A stretch of DNA of 64,000 nucleotides, from the IMG/VR virus record IMGVR_UViG_3300044846_005100, positions 62,001 through 126,000 of that record; one strand, written 5' to 3'. A program made the position numbers and the translations under genes. The notes under the pieces were generated by a model. The model made no database searches, was not told the origin of the DNA, and saw nothing but the letters and a program-made list of their open reading frames with translations. Source of the DNA: a virus. Shown in pieces: positions 42,222 through 51,910 of this stretch. Numbering within the stretch: the stretch's first letter is position 1; each line of letters opens with the position of its first letter.

Positions 42222-43397
42222 ATGAGATCAAGAATTCAAAAACAAATGTTCCTTCCTACTTCTGCAGTTGCAGGTAGTGCTACAGGATACGGTATTGTTG
42301 CAACTGGTACTGCATTTTACAATGCTACTTCTAAACAATATCTTTTAAGACCAGGTCAAATCGGGTTTTACAACGCTGAAACTAATACAGCAGTAGATGC
42401 TACTACTATTGTAGGAGTAAAATCAATTTATGTTGCTATTGGAGTTGACAAAAACGCTTCAAAAACCACTTCAGACGGAGTTAGATTAGCAGCAGGAGAA
42501 ACTTTAACTTCATGTTCAATGGACGATGCAAGTGTTAAAGCTCCTCAAGAAGGTGCTTCTAACAAAGCTAAGTTTAACTTCTCTTGTACAGATTGTGCTC
42601 AAAACTATTCAATCGGTATCAGAATTAACGACCCTACATTGAACTTTTTCTACCCAGAAAATAGATACCATGTAGAAACTATTTCAGTTCAATCTGAAGA
42701 TTGTCCTACATGTGATGGAGATTGCGACTACACACATGATTGTGAAGAAGTTGCTTTAAAATTCAAAGCTGCTATTGAGTCAAATGAGTTATTGTCAAAA
42801 TATGTTGACAATGTAAGAACTTCTGCAGACCCAGTTACTCCAATTACCCCTGCTCCAGGATTTTCTTGTGCAATTGAAGTTACTTTCAAAGTAAACACTG
42901 CAGATTGTGTATGTTTCCCTCCAGCAGAAGCTATCATTGATAGATATACTATTGGATCTATCCAAGTTATCTTGAATTCAGCATGGGCTCCAAATTCTAC
43001 AAGTGTTTCTGTAGATAATACAGGAATGCAATTGCCAGAAGGTCATGGTGCTAAATTGCAATGGGAAGAGTACAATGAAATGCCAGGTGGTACAGGTTTC
43101 GATGGTTTGAACAGTGAAGTTGAAACTACAGGAGCTCCTTACTACGCTCAATTGGGTGTATCAAGAACTAAAAACTTGTTAGTTGATTGTAATCAAACAT
43201 ATTGCCAATATGTATTGGGTTATCATACAGTATCTCCAAATGAGAATGCAAACGGTATGAATTGGAATCCAAACTTTATCACAACTATCTTAGTTCCAGA
43301 AGCACATACTACTACTCAAACTGCAGTAGAAGCTACTTTGAATGCTTTTGTTACAACAGGACCTTGTGGTAAAACAATTGACCTTGAGTGTCTATAA
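42222..43397 (+). CDS. Abundant structural protein, possibly capsid decoration or head fibre
   Basis: 391 residues. Small-residue-rich N-terminus (PTSAVAGSATGYGIVATGTA), then a Cys-rich stretch (CPTCDGDCDYTHDCEE, about 170-185) that could bind metal, then a strand-rich C-terminal half. Codon use matches MCP (TTG, AAC, TTC, GGT), pointing to high copy number. Followed by a terminator. Confidence 0.6.
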   Translation: MRSRIQKQMFLPTSAVAGSATGYGIVATGTAFYNATSKQYLLRPGQIGFYNAETNTAVDATTIVGVKSIYVAIGVDKNASKTTSDGVRLAAGETLTSCSMDDASVKAPQEGASNKAKFNFSCTDCAQNYSIGIRINDPTLNFFYPENRYHVETISVQSEDCPTCDGDCDYTHDCEEVALKFKAAIESNELLSKYVDNVRTSADPVTPITPAPGFSCAIEVTFKVNTADCVCFPPAEAIIDRYTIGSIQVILNSAWAPNSTSVSVDNTGMQLPEGHGAKLQWEEYNEMPGGTGFDGLNSEVETTGAPYYAQLGVSRTKNLLVDCNQTYCQYVLGYHTVSPNENANGMNWNPNFITTILVPEAHTTTQTAVEATLNAFVTTGPCGKTIDLECL

Positions 43398-43448
43398 AAA
43401 TTAATATTATTAAGTAAAATTAATTAATATATTGTTTTGTGTGTGGAG

Positions 43449-43486
43449 TAGGTAGCAGAGATTTCTTTGCTACCTATTTTTTTTTA
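43449..43486 (+). terminator. Intrinsic terminator
   Basis: TAGGTAGCA (43449-43457) pairs with TGCTACCTA (43468-43476), followed by about ten T. It separates the capsid operon from the modular tail or fibre operon. Confidence 0.85.
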
Positions 43487-43523
43487 CATACTAAAAATTT
43501 TTTATAATATAAAAATTAATACT

Positions 43524-43531
43524 TATTTTTG
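43524..43531 (+). promoter_or_regulatory. Rightward promoter (-7 box)
   Basis: TATTTTTG about 17 bp upstream of the next ATG and just after the terminator. No TTG at -33. Likely start of the tail/fibre operon. Confidence 0.5.
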
Positions 43532-43547
43532 TTGAAAATATAAATAC

Positions 43548-44363
43548 ATGAAAAAAATAAATATTATTTCAGAGGCAATTTATAAAGGCAAGCACAAACT
43601 TGTCAATCAAGGTGCCTTTATTAATATGTCAGACTTAGTGGGAGACATATTCTCTTGTTTTAACATTCAATGTTGTAATGGACTACTTGATAGTAAATCA
43701 GATTTTTTTATAAGAAAATCCTCTTTAATTTACAGCAGAAAAAAACCAGGAGCTAACTGGCAATCGCTTAACAAATTAGTTTTGGATGTTTATAACTGTT
43801 TTACAGGTACAACATTATGTCCAGGTTCAAGAAGTGCACAATGGTGGATTACTACTGATGTAATCAGACCTGCAAAAACTGTCGAAACGATTAATTTTAC
43901 CCCAATTATAGAAAAAGTATTGGAATGTTGTGGTATTATGAATAAATGCATTCCTTTAAATTTTAGAGCGTATGCAGATGGATGGATAACAGCAGGAATA
44001 ACCAGCAAATCTGATTTCTTAGCATTATTGAATGCTATGGGTAACGGATCCCCAGTTGTAAGTAATTTTGCAAAACAAGGAGATTATCTTGCAGCATCTA
44101 TTTCAGGAGCAGAAATACTAGACTTTAGATTTTTAGCTAGTCCTCGATTATTTTCAATTACTACTTTACCAGTAGAGACTACTTACATAGATATTTCTGG
44201 CCAAGGATTTAATACAGATAATTTAGACATTACAGCTGAAACATTATTAAATGGATTTTTGCCTAAAAGTTATTGGAATAGTTCAGCTCAACAAACTGGA
44301 GACCAACCTAGTGGAAGTGTTCAAGCAGATTTAACTACAAATGTAACAAGCGTTACTTTTTAA
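43548..44363 (+). CDS. Modular structural protein, N-terminal domain type 1
   Basis: 271 residues. The first about 130 (IISEAIYKGKHKL, DIFSCFNIQCC, LVLDVYNCF, QWWITTDVIRP, VETINFTPIIEKVLECCGI) are shared with the next gene. The C-terminal part is distinct: a strand-rich domain with an SFAxQGD-like segment and a leucine-rich-like region. Probably an attachment domain plus a variable tip. Confidence 0.6.
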   Translation: MKKINIISEAIYKGKHKLVNQGAFINMSDLVGDIFSCFNIQCCNGLLDSKSDFFIRKSSLIYSRKKPGANWQSLNKLVLDVYNCFTGTTLCPGSRSAQWWITTDVIRPAKTVETINFTPIIEKVLECCGIMNKCIPLNFRAYADGWITAGITSKSDFLALLNAMGNGSPVVSNFAKQGDYLAASISGAEILDFRFLASPRLFSITTLPVETTYIDISGQGFNTDNLDITAETLLNGFLPKSYWNSSAQQTGDQPSGSVQADLTTNVTSVTF

Positions 44364-44375
44364 TAAATAGACTAT

Positions 44376-44969
44376 ATGTACATAATATCAGAAGCAATTT
44401 TTAAAGGACAAAGTAAGCCTGCTAAATTAGCAGGTTATACTAGTTTTAGTAATATATTATGTGATATATTTAGTTGTTATAATTTAACATGTAATGCTAC
44501 AACAAATACTTACATAAAAAAAGCGTATTTAATTAAATCTAATAAAAAACCTAAAAATAAATTTATTTCACTTACAAAACTTATCCTAGATATTTATAAT
44601 TGTAAAAAAGGAACAAGTTTATGTATTCCAGAAGGAGCATATCAATGGTGGATAGATGGGGGTCAAATTAGACCAAAAGCTACAATAGAAACTTTAAATT
44701 TTAATAAGATAGTAGTAAATTTATTATCTTGTTGTGGATTAGTGTCTTGTGGAGGATGTAGTTTGGCAAATGCTACGGTAGATTTAACAGATTTAGCAGG
44801 TAATCATATTGCATATATATTCCCTAATAATACTATTTGTCCTGAAGCAACAGTTGTGTTAAATGATTTAGCAGGAAATTTACTAGGATATATACTTCCG
44901 TCTAACACAGATGGAACTACAGTTCAAATAACAGATTTAGCAGGTAATACCCTAGGATGGGCATATTAA
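44376..44969 (+). CDS. Modular structural protein with three DLAGN repeats
   Basis: 197 residues. N-terminal about 125 match the previous gene (IISEAIFKG, DIFSCYNLTC, LILDIYNC, QWWIDGGQIRP, LLSCCGL). The C-terminal 65 contain three repeats of about 24-27 residues: LTDLAGNHIAYIFPNNT, LNDLAGNLLGYILPSNT and ITDLAGNTLGWAY. The repeat likely forms a short beta solenoid. Gene count varies by tandem duplication. Confidence 0.65.
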   Translation: MYIISEAIFKGQSKPAKLAGYTSFSNILCDIFSCYNLTCNATTNTYIKKAYLIKSNKKPKNKFISLTKLILDIYNCKKGTSLCIPEGAYQWWIDGGQIRPKATIETLNFNKIVVNLLSCCGLVSCGGCSLANATVDLTDLAGNHIAYIFPNNTICPEATVVLNDLAGNLLGYILPSNTDGTTVQITDLAGNTLGWAY

Positions 44970-44997
44970 AAATTAAAATAATAAAATAAAAATATAA

Positions 44998-46296
44998 ATG
45001 GCAACAATAATAACAAGTACAGATATAGGAGCAAACTTAGGGTTTACAGGAAGTCCTTTAAAACTTGCAGCTAGAGAACAATTAAGAGGTAATAATTATA
45101 TAGTAGTTTATGGAAATAATAATACTACTCAACAAAATGGAATTGAATTATTTTCTAAATTAAATTTTGCAAAAATCTCTACTCCTAATGGGCTACCTTT
45201 ATCTGACAAAAACAGAATGACGGTAATAGTTGCTCCTGGAGTTTATATTTTACCTGTCTCTATAGACTGGTTAGATATGGATACTCCTTATATAAATTTA
45301 GTATCTTTAACAGGTGAAGCAGATGTATCTTTAATTTCTTTAAATAGTGCTACTGCTATAAAAGTTACTACTTCAGATATTAAAATAAAAGGATTTAATT
45401 TAACAGAACAAAGTAATAATATTATTATAGAAGGTGCATATAGTAATAATTATTTTGAAAATATAATTGGAGGAGATTATAACTTTTCTAATGGAACCTT
45501 TAGGGGTCAAGTTGCAGGAAATTTTAAAAATTGTGTAGGAGGAAATCAATGTTTTGCAGATATAAATAATGAAGAAATGTTAATAAGTTCTACATTAGAA
45601 AATTGCACTGCTTCAGATTTTTCATTTGGTCTTGAAATAGTGGAAAGTACTTTAATTAATTGTTTAGCTGGTGCTCAAAGTTTTGGATATAAGTCAATAA
45701 TTAGTAGTTATTTAACTGATTGTACTGCACGAGGAGAGTCTTTTGGATGTGCAAGTGGAATTTTTGGTTCTACATTAACAAATTGTACTGCTGGTGATTT
45801 TTCTTTTGGAAGAACTGATTTACTTGGACAACCAACTATTATAGAAAAATCTCAATTAAATAATTGCAAAGCAGGGGTAAATTCTTTTTCAGTTGGGAAT
45901 GTTGATGACAGTTCATTTATTAATTGTGTAGGAGGAGATGAATCCTTTGGTGCAAATATTGCTAATAGCATTTATAAAAACTGTAAAGGTGGAAATAATT
46001 CTTTTGGTGCAGGACAACTACTAAGTTGGCCAGATTTGACTGCAGGAGGTAATTTTTATAATTGTGAAGCAGGAGATGGCAGTTTTGGTATAAACATTTC
46101 AAATGGTAATTATTATTACTGTATAGCAGGAGGTGATAGTTTTACTGGAAGAACTCAAGGTGGTATGGGAGGTTATGCTGCTTATTGTAAAGGTATGAAT
46201 CCAACAAGTTCAGGTTCAAGTACAGCTATTTATTGTACAGATGCAACTAATAACCCTGTTAATTACGGATTAGGTTCAACAACAAATAATATATAA
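44998..46296 (+). CDS. Beta-helix protein with NCxxGxxSFG repeats
   Basis: 432 residues. An N-terminal domain contains TPNGLPLSDKNRMTVIVAPGVY (about 60-80). From about residue 150 a right-handed beta-helix follows, with about twelve coils of the form F-x-NC-xAG-xxSFG. The same fold and opening motif occur in the C-terminal part of the gene at 52669-53736. Probably a tail fibre or receptor-binding module. Confidence 0.7.
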   Translation: MATIITSTDIGANLGFTGSPLKLAAREQLRGNNYIVVYGNNNTTQQNGIELFSKLNFAKISTPNGLPLSDKNRMTVIVAPGVYILPVSIDWLDMDTPYINLVSLTGEADVSLISLNSATAIKVTTSDIKIKGFNLTEQSNNIIIEGAYSNNYFENIIGGDYNFSNGTFRGQVAGNFKNCVGGNQCFADINNEEMLISSTLENCTASDFSFGLEIVESTLINCLAGAQSFGYKSIISSYLTDCTARGESFGCASGIFGSTLTNCTAGDFSFGRTDLLGQPTIIEKSQLNNCKAGVNSFSVGNVDDSSFINCVGGDESFGANIANSIYKNCKGGNNSFGAGQLLSWPDLTAGGNFYNCEAGDGSFGINISNGNYYYCIAGGDSFTGRTQGGMGGYAAYCKGMNPTSSGSSTAIYCTDATNNPVNYGLGSTTNNI

Positions 46297-46300
46297 GAAT

Positions 46301-46582
46301 ATGAAATATTTAAAATTAAAAAATAACAATTGGGTAGAAATTACTGCTACTAAAGTTGATACTAGAAATGAGGAAACTAATTTAGTTAAAACTACTATTG
46401 AAAATGTAGAAAGTAAGGCTCCAAAAGAAGAAGTTAAAAAAGCTCAAGATAAATTAAATACATTATCAGTTAAAGATAACAAAAACTTTGAATTGATTTC
46501 TGCTGTTTATATTGGAGGAGAAATAAATAAGCTCAATGTAGAATATAATTTATTGGGGGAATATAATCAAAATTTTATTTAG
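46301..46582 (+). CDS. Small coiled-coil protein after beta-helix gene
   Basis: 93 residues, helical with a coiled-coil (VESKAPKEEVKKAQDKLNTL). It could be a chaperone or connector for the preceding fibre. Function unknown. Confidence 0.55.
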   Translation: MKYLKLKNNNWVEITATKVDTRNEETNLVKTTIENVESKAPKEEVKKAQDKLNTLSVKDNKNFELISAVYIGGEINKLNVEYNLLGEYNQNFI

Positions 46583-46601
46583 TAAACTCAAAATTAATTC
46601 T

Positions 46602-46609
46602 CATATTTG
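46602..46609 (+). promoter_or_regulatory. Promoter-like box before PhoH gene
   Basis: CATATTTG, a one-base variant of TANNTTTG, 25 bp upstream of the PhoH ATG. Confidence 0.35.
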
Positions 46610-46633
46610 CAATAGATAATTTAAAATTATTTT

Positions 46634-47302
46634 ATGGCAGATTTTTCAAATGAAAGAGAAAAAACAATAAGGTTCCAAATTAGTTTAAACGAGGAACAAA
46701 AGCAAGCAAAAGCAATTATATTAGATAATAGCATTACTTATATTTCAGGAAAGGCAGGGTCTGGTAAGACATTATTATGCTGCCAAGTTGCTTTAGATTT
46801 GTTTTTTAAGAAGCAAGTAAAACATATAATAATAACAAGACCTGCTGTAGAAGCAGGAGAGAAGCTTGGGTTTTTACCAGGTGGTTTAGAAGAAAAGCTT
46901 GACCCTTATGTTCAAGCAATTTATCAAAATTTTTATGCATTGTATAAAAAAGAAAAGGTAGATAAAATGATACAAGATGGTATTATACAAATAAGACCAT
47001 TTGCTTATATGAGAGGAAGTACTTTTTGTGATGCTGTAATTATTGTAGATGAAGTTCAAAATACTACAGAGTCTCAAGTAAAAATGGTTATGGAGAGATT
47101 AGGCAAGGGGAGTAAAATGATGTTATGTGGAGATGTTAATCAAATAGATTTAGCTCGTAATGTTACTTCAGGTATTAAATTTTTAGATTATTTAAAAGAA
47201 AATGGTTTAAATAAATTTGAAAAAGTAGTATTATTAACTAACCACAGAGACCCAATAGTAGAAGATATATTAAACTTATACGAGAGTTTTAAAAATAAAT
47301 AA
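46634..47302 (+). CDS. phoH: PhoH-family ATPase
   Basis: 222 residues. Walker A GKAGSGKTLL (about 39-48), the PhoH-specific RPAVEAGEKLGFLPGG, and Walker B AVIIVDEVQN (about 134-143), then LCGDVNQIDL. This is a complete PhoH core. PhoH is common in phages but its role is not settled (RNA or phosphate-stress related). Here it sits among virion genes, an unusual location. Confidence 0.92.
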   Translation: MADFSNEREKTIRFQISLNEEQKQAKAIILDNSITYISGKAGSGKTLLCCQVALDLFFKKQVKHIIITRPAVEAGEKLGFLPGGLEEKLDPYVQAIYQNFYALYKKEKVDKMIQDGIIQIRPFAYMRGSTFCDAVIIVDEVQNTTESQVKMVMERLGKGSKMMLCGDVNQIDLARNVTSGIKFLDYLKENGLNKFEKVVLLTNHRDPIVEDILNLYESFKNK

Positions 47303-47304
47303 AA

Positions 47305-47871
47305 ATGAATTTAAACTTAGAATTTAGCCAACATAGTTGTACATATATTTATGTAAACAATACTTCAGAGTATGATTTAACATTAGGTGCAATTAAATCA
47401 ACATATATTAATGTATTGGTTCCTGGGCAAACTGTTACAAAAAAATTATTAATTCCTTTTGAAGGCCAACTTACTTTAAATGCTAAAAATTTAGGCCAAC
47501 AAACTAACCTTAGTAAATATTTGCAAGATATTACTGAAGGATATTACACTATGGAATTAGTTGTTGAACAACAATTAAATCCTAACAGTCCTTTAGTAGT
47601 AAACAAAGAAACTTTTTGTTACTTTAATACATGCCAATTAGATTGTACTATTGATAAGAAAACATTAGAGCTTTTACAAAACAAATGTTGTAATGAAAAT
47701 GATTGTACAGGAAAATTAACCCAAGAAACAAAAGATATTGAAACTCTAAAATTATATAGAGAAGGATTGAAGTCTTCAGCTAGTCTTTGTAAAAAAGAAA
47801 CTGCTATGGAAATATATCAATGTCTTCAATATAAATTAGGAGTCCTAAATATTGATTGTGGCTGCAAATAA
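47305..47871 (+). CDS. Unknown structural or associated protein
   Basis: 188 residues. Strand-rich N-terminal half (LGAIKSTYINVLVPGQTVTK) suggests a small Ig or jelly-roll domain; the C-terminal half has eight cysteines (CCNENDC and others) and helices. Family not recognised. Confidence 0.55.
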   Translation: MNLNLEFSQHSCTYIYVNNTSEYDLTLGAIKSTYINVLVPGQTVTKKLLIPFEGQLTLNAKNLGQQTNLSKYLQDITEGYYTMELVVEQQLNPNSPLVVNKETFCYFNTCQLDCTIDKKTLELLQNKCCNENDCTGKLTQETKDIETLKLYREGLKSSASLCKKETAMEIYQCLQYKLGVLNIDCGCK

Positions 47872-47879
47872 ATAGAAAA

Positions 47880-48488
47880 ATGAAGTTAAGTACTTATAAA
47901 GATTTATTGTGTGATTTAGATGCCCAGATTTCAAAACTGGTGCAATCTTTTTGTAGATCCGAAACTTACGGATATAAAGTTTGTAAAGATAAACTACAAA
48001 AACTAATTCATACAAAACAACTTTTAGAAAATAATTTTAATCTACCCGAAATGAGTAGATTGTTTTATAGTTGTACTAGCAATGAAGATGGCACCATTAA
48101 AACAATAAAAAGATTTAATAAAATTGTAGGAAATAAAGTAGAATTAATAGTAAAAACTATTACTAAAACATTAAATACTACTCGTCAATTTTATTTTGAA
48201 CTTCCAACTATTCCTCATACAGAAGGTTTTTATATTTATTCATTATGGATAAATTGTCAATTAAATTCTGTAGAAGATGTAGATAAAGTATTAGCAATTT
48301 TAGAAAAAGCAAATTATTTAGGATTTTATGGGTTTCAATATGATGCATTTAATAATGCTATTGGTGCTAATGAATCTTATGTATATGAAGAAGAATTTTC
48401 TTATGAATATGTAGATTTTGATGTATTAAATACTCTTCAGTGTTTAAATGAAAAGCCTATTATTTCATTAATAGAAAAAATTAACTAA
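47880..48488 (+). CDS. Unknown protein
   Basis: 202 residues from MKLSTYKDLLCDLD; the upstream in-frame ATG lies inside the previous gene, so this start is preferred. N-terminal helices, then strands (ELIVKTITKTLNTTRQFYFEL), then an acidic C-terminus. Placed among fibre genes. Function unknown. Confidence 0.55.
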   Translation: MKLSTYKDLLCDLDAQISKLVQSFCRSETYGYKVCKDKLQKLIHTKQLLENNFNLPEMSRLFYSCTSNEDGTIKTIKRFNKIVGNKVELIVKTITKTLNTTRQFYFELPTIPHTEGFYIYSLWINCQLNSVEDVDKVLAILEKANYLGFYGFQYDAFNNAIGANESYVYEEEFSYEYVDFDVLNTLQCLNEKPIISLIEKIN

Positions 48489-48506
48489 AAACTTAAAATT
48501 TATTTA

Positions 48507-48514
48507 TAGTTTTG
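48507..48514 (+). promoter_or_regulatory. Promoter-like box before collar-like fibre gene
   Basis: TAGTTTTG (fits TANNTTTG), 22 bp upstream of the next ATG. No TTG at -33. Confidence 0.4.
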
Positions 48515-48535
48515 TAAACTATTAAAACAAAAAAT

Positions 48536-49552
48536 ATGTGTGAAGAATGTAATCCTATAGAAAGTAATACTGGAGTAATTCATTACTCTGGGCCAGACTT
48601 AGTTATATGTAATGGAAATACCATTACTAATGGAGAATTACTTACTTCTGTAATCGCAAAAATAGATAATTGTATTGGAGCATTACAGTTTGAATTAGAT
48701 TTTACAGGATTAGTTGAAAATAGTCCTTGTATTAATTTAACAAAAACTTCTTTACAAACAGTATTGCAAAGTATTTTAAACACTGAGTCTGCTTATTGTA
48801 CTCAATTGCAAACTTTAAATACTCAAATAACAAATTTACAAACTCAAGTAAATAATTTACTTTTAGCAAAACCTGTTGTAGTAACTGCTTGTGATCCTAG
48901 TAGAGTACAATTAACTCAGGGAAATGTAGTAAATACTTTTAAAGTAAATGGACTTGTTCCTCCTAAAACTATATTACCTTATTTTGGTTTACCTACCGAT
49001 TTTAGTCCTACAGGATTAGGTATAGCAGGTACACAAACTGCAGGATGGGCTATAGCAAATGGACAAAATGGAACTATTAAAGTTATAGATACTGCTAATT
49101 TAATTTTTCCTTTTATAAAATATGGTCCTTCAGCAATTACTACTTCAAGTGGAAGTAATACAGTAACTTTAGATGCTCCTAATATTCCAGAAGTATCTTT
49201 TACTACAAATGCTAACTTTGATTTAGATTTTACAGGAGAAACAGATTTAGATGGTAAACATAGACATAAGTTTCCAATTTCTGAAAATGATTGTGGAGAT
49301 TGTAATGATGGAATTCCTTCTGGAGATCCTACATCATGCCAAGGTGCAGGACTAAATCCAGAAAGCGGAGATATTCAATGTTATAGCGATGGATACTGTT
49401 CTGCGGCAGGAGAACATTCTCATACATTTACTATTAATTCAACTGCAACAGGATCTTTTAATGCTGTAGTAGGAAATCCTGAACCTGAATCTTTTAGTGT
49501 TGTCCCTGTTCATATACAAGCTATTCCTATACAATGGGTGGGTCTATGTTAA
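48536..49552 (+). CDS. Tail fibre/collar-like protein with His-rich tip
   Basis: 338 residues. A Cys-containing N-terminal domain is followed by a coiled-coil (LQTLNTQITNLQTQVNNLLL). The C-terminal part has PYFGLPTDFSPTGL and AGWAIANGQNG, similar to phage tail collar domains. Histidine clusters (GKHRHKF and GEHSHTF) suggest a metal-bound fibre tip. Probably receptor binding. Confidence 0.65.
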   Translation: MCEECNPIESNTGVIHYSGPDLVICNGNTITNGELLTSVIAKIDNCIGALQFELDFTGLVENSPCINLTKTSLQTVLQSILNTESAYCTQLQTLNTQITNLQTQVNNLLLAKPVVVTACDPSRVQLTQGNVVNTFKVNGLVPPKTILPYFGLPTDFSPTGLGIAGTQTAGWAIANGQNGTIKVIDTANLIFPFIKYGPSAITTSSGSNTVTLDAPNIPEVSFTTNANFDLDFTGETDLDGKHRHKFPISENDCGDCNDGIPSGDPTSCQGAGLNPESGDIQCYSDGYCSAAGEHSHTFTINSTATGSFNAVVGNPEPESFSVVPVHIQAIPIQWVGLC

Positions 49553-49581
49553 TAATAAATAATAAATAAAAAATAAATACT

Positions 49582-51360
49582 ATGTGTAATAATTATCCAA
49601 ATTGTAACTGTCCAAGTTGTACACAATGTCAAGATTGTACTCAAGTAACTCCTACTTGTAATTGTACAACAACTTGTACCTGTACTACTGAACAGTTTAC
49701 AGAAGAATGTCCTAATGGATTACAATCTACTGATTGTTTAGTATATACTGGAGACAACTTAAAAAATTGTCAAAATAATGATTTTTTACTTAGAGGTACA
49801 AATTTTAATACATTTTTATCCCAACTTTGGGAAACAGTTAAATGTGCTGCAACAGCAACTACAGATACAATAGATTATGTAGGTACAGATATTAAAGATT
49901 GTACTAATACTATAACTATTGTTACTACAAATACTCCTGTAACTACAGCTTTAAATAATATATGGAATTATATTAAATGTTGGAAAAATGATTTACAAAC
50001 TTTAATAACTAATAGACAACCTATTTGGACAGGAAGTAGTTCTATTACAGTAGGAAGTAGTCAACCTGCTCCTTATAATAATATAAATACTGCTTTAGCT
50101 GAATTAGCTAAATATCATTTTAATACTACATTTAGTATTTATTTAGAAGATGGTAATTATGGTACAAATAATGAAGTTATTTTTGATAGTTTTTTTAATG
50201 ATAAAAATACATTAATTGTAGAATCATTATCTGGTATTAAAGAAAATGTAATTATAAAATCAATTCCAGGAACAACTGCAATTGAACTAAAAAAAGGAAA
50301 TTTATTATTTAGAAGAATTAGTTTAGGTACTAATAATACAAATCCTGTTTTAAAAATAAAAGGATCAGGAACTAATGTAAATTTAGATGAAGTTAAATTA
50401 ATTACTAATCCTGGAGATAAAACTTTAATTGATGTTTCTGAAAGTGCATCTATAAATTTAAAAAATTGTACATTTGTAGATTCAAATACTGCAAATACAT
50501 CTCCTTTTATTTATGCTGAAAGACAAGGAAATGTTACTATTTCTGGAGGTACATATACAGTAAATAGAAATTTTTTTACAGGAAGAAATGCTAGTTTGTA
50601 TTTAACAGGAAGTTCTATTAATTTTACAAATCTTGTTGCTACATATTTATTTGTTTTTACAGCAAATAGTACTGGTAATATAATTAACACTACTATAATA
50701 AATTCAAATGTTTTAGGACCACAAAGTACCGCTTTTTATAGTGAACAAAGTACACTTTATGTATATAATGCTTTTAATGTTACTACATATTGTATTGAGG
50801 GATTTCAAACAGCATTTAATATTTTAGAAAATTCTTCGGTTTATATTTATAATCAAAATAATTACTCTAAATACAATAATACATATTTTTGCGTTACAAC
50901 TTCAAGTAATTTTAATATGTTTAGTGGACATATTGGATGTTTTGATTATACTATTCCTACACTTGGTGTTTATAATTTATCAAGTAAAGTAAGATTAAAT
51001 GGGGTATATTTAGAATCTAATAGAGTAATTAATAGTTGGAATAATGCAGATAGTACTTTTGAAAATTGTACTTTTGTATTTAATACAACTTGGGCTTTAG
51101 CAAATCCTACTCAAAATAAATTTTTTATTTGGGAAGATAATGGTTGTACTTCTACTTTTGCCAATTGTACTTTAGATTTAAATAATTTATCTACAGGAAT
51201 TAGAAGTTCTGTTAATGGTACACAATTTTGGATAGATTCTAGTAATTTTATAAATGTACCTGGTAATGCAAGACTTATTTCAGATTTTAATTCAATTGTA
51301 TATGCACCTTTAGTTACTGGAATTACAAAATTAGCTGGTACTAATAGTCTTATTTATTAG
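49582..51360 (+). CDS. Cys-rich N-terminus plus beta-helix fibre
   Basis: 592 residues. The first 40 residues hold about 14 cysteines in CxxC and CxC patterns (CNCPSCTQCQDC). A linker with FLLRGTNFNTFLSQLWETVKC and NNIWNYIKCWK follows. From about 150 a beta-helix runs to near the end, with turns such as GNVTISGGTY. Probably a host-binding or polysaccharide-binding protein. The Cys cluster may cross-link or bind metal. Confidence 0.65.
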   Translation: MCNNYPNCNCPSCTQCQDCTQVTPTCNCTTTCTCTTEQFTEECPNGLQSTDCLVYTGDNLKNCQNNDFLLRGTNFNTFLSQLWETVKCAATATTDTIDYVGTDIKDCTNTITIVTTNTPVTTALNNIWNYIKCWKNDLQTLITNRQPIWTGSSSITVGSSQPAPYNNINTALAELAKYHFNTTFSIYLEDGNYGTNNEVIFDSFFNDKNTLIVESLSGIKENVIIKSIPGTTAIELKKGNLLFRRISLGTNNTNPVLKIKGSGTNVNLDEVKLITNPGDKTLIDVSESASINLKNCTFVDSNTANTSPFIYAERQGNVTISGGTYTVNRNFFTGRNASLYLTGSSINFTNLVATYLFVFTANSTGNIINTTIINSNVLGPQSTAFYSEQSTLYVYNAFNVTTYCIEGFQTAFNILENSSVYIYNQNNYSKYNNTYFCVTTSSNFNMFSGHIGCFDYTIPTLGVYNLSSKVRLNGVYLESNRVINSWNNADSTFENCTFVFNTTWALANPTQNKFFIWEDNGCTSTFANCTLDLNNLSTGIRSSVNGTQFWIDSSNFINVPGNARLISDFNSIVYAPLVTGITKLAGTNSLIY

Positions 51361-51391
51361 TAAATAATTAAATAAAATAAAATATAAAGAA

Positions 51392-51910
51392 ATGAATGAA
51401 TTTAGAGTAAAATATGTAAAATTAACTACAGATTATTTCGTAGATTTTTTATCTCAAGAAAATAAAACTTTTTTAGTTTTAGATAAAGATCAAACTGTAA
51501 TTTTTGATGCTTTTCAAGTTAAACCTGATAATAAATATAAATTTTTAGAGTGGGCACAAAAAGCTAGAATTAAATGGAACTTTCCTGCTTCTTGGAGTGG
51601 TAATCCTACTGATATGATTGTTACAGAAGATGTATATAAGTTTGGTGTATTAGAATCTGTAAATAGTAATTTATGGTTAAATGTTACAACTTTTCCTGGA
51701 ATTACTTTTCCTAATACTACAATAGTAGATAATGAAGGTAATACAATAGTTATTCCTGGGGGAGGAACACCTACAACTATTACTACTAGTAATAAAACAT
51801 TTGCAGAAATGTATGCAGAAGCAACTTTACAAGGAGTATTTTTTGGAGAAGTTTATTTACCAGAACTATATGTAGGAAAAGCTACAGCAGGAGGAGATTT
51901 ATTTGTATAA
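51392..51910 (+). CDS. Unknown protein before collagen-like gene
   Basis: 172 residues. Strand-rich (RVKYVKLTTDYFVDFLSQ), with a glycine-rich IVIPGGGTPTTITTS linker at about 120 before a C-terminal helix. Likely virion protein by position. Overlaps the next gene by eight bases. Confidence 0.55.
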   Translation: MNEFRVKYVKLTTDYFVDFLSQENKTFLVLDKDQTVIFDAFQVKPDNKYKFLEWAQKARIKWNFPASWSGNPTDMIVTEDVYKFGVLESVNSNLWLNVTTFPGITFPNTTIVDNEGNTIVIPGGGTPTTITTSNKTFAEMYAEATLQGVFFGEVYLPELYVGKATAGGDLFV

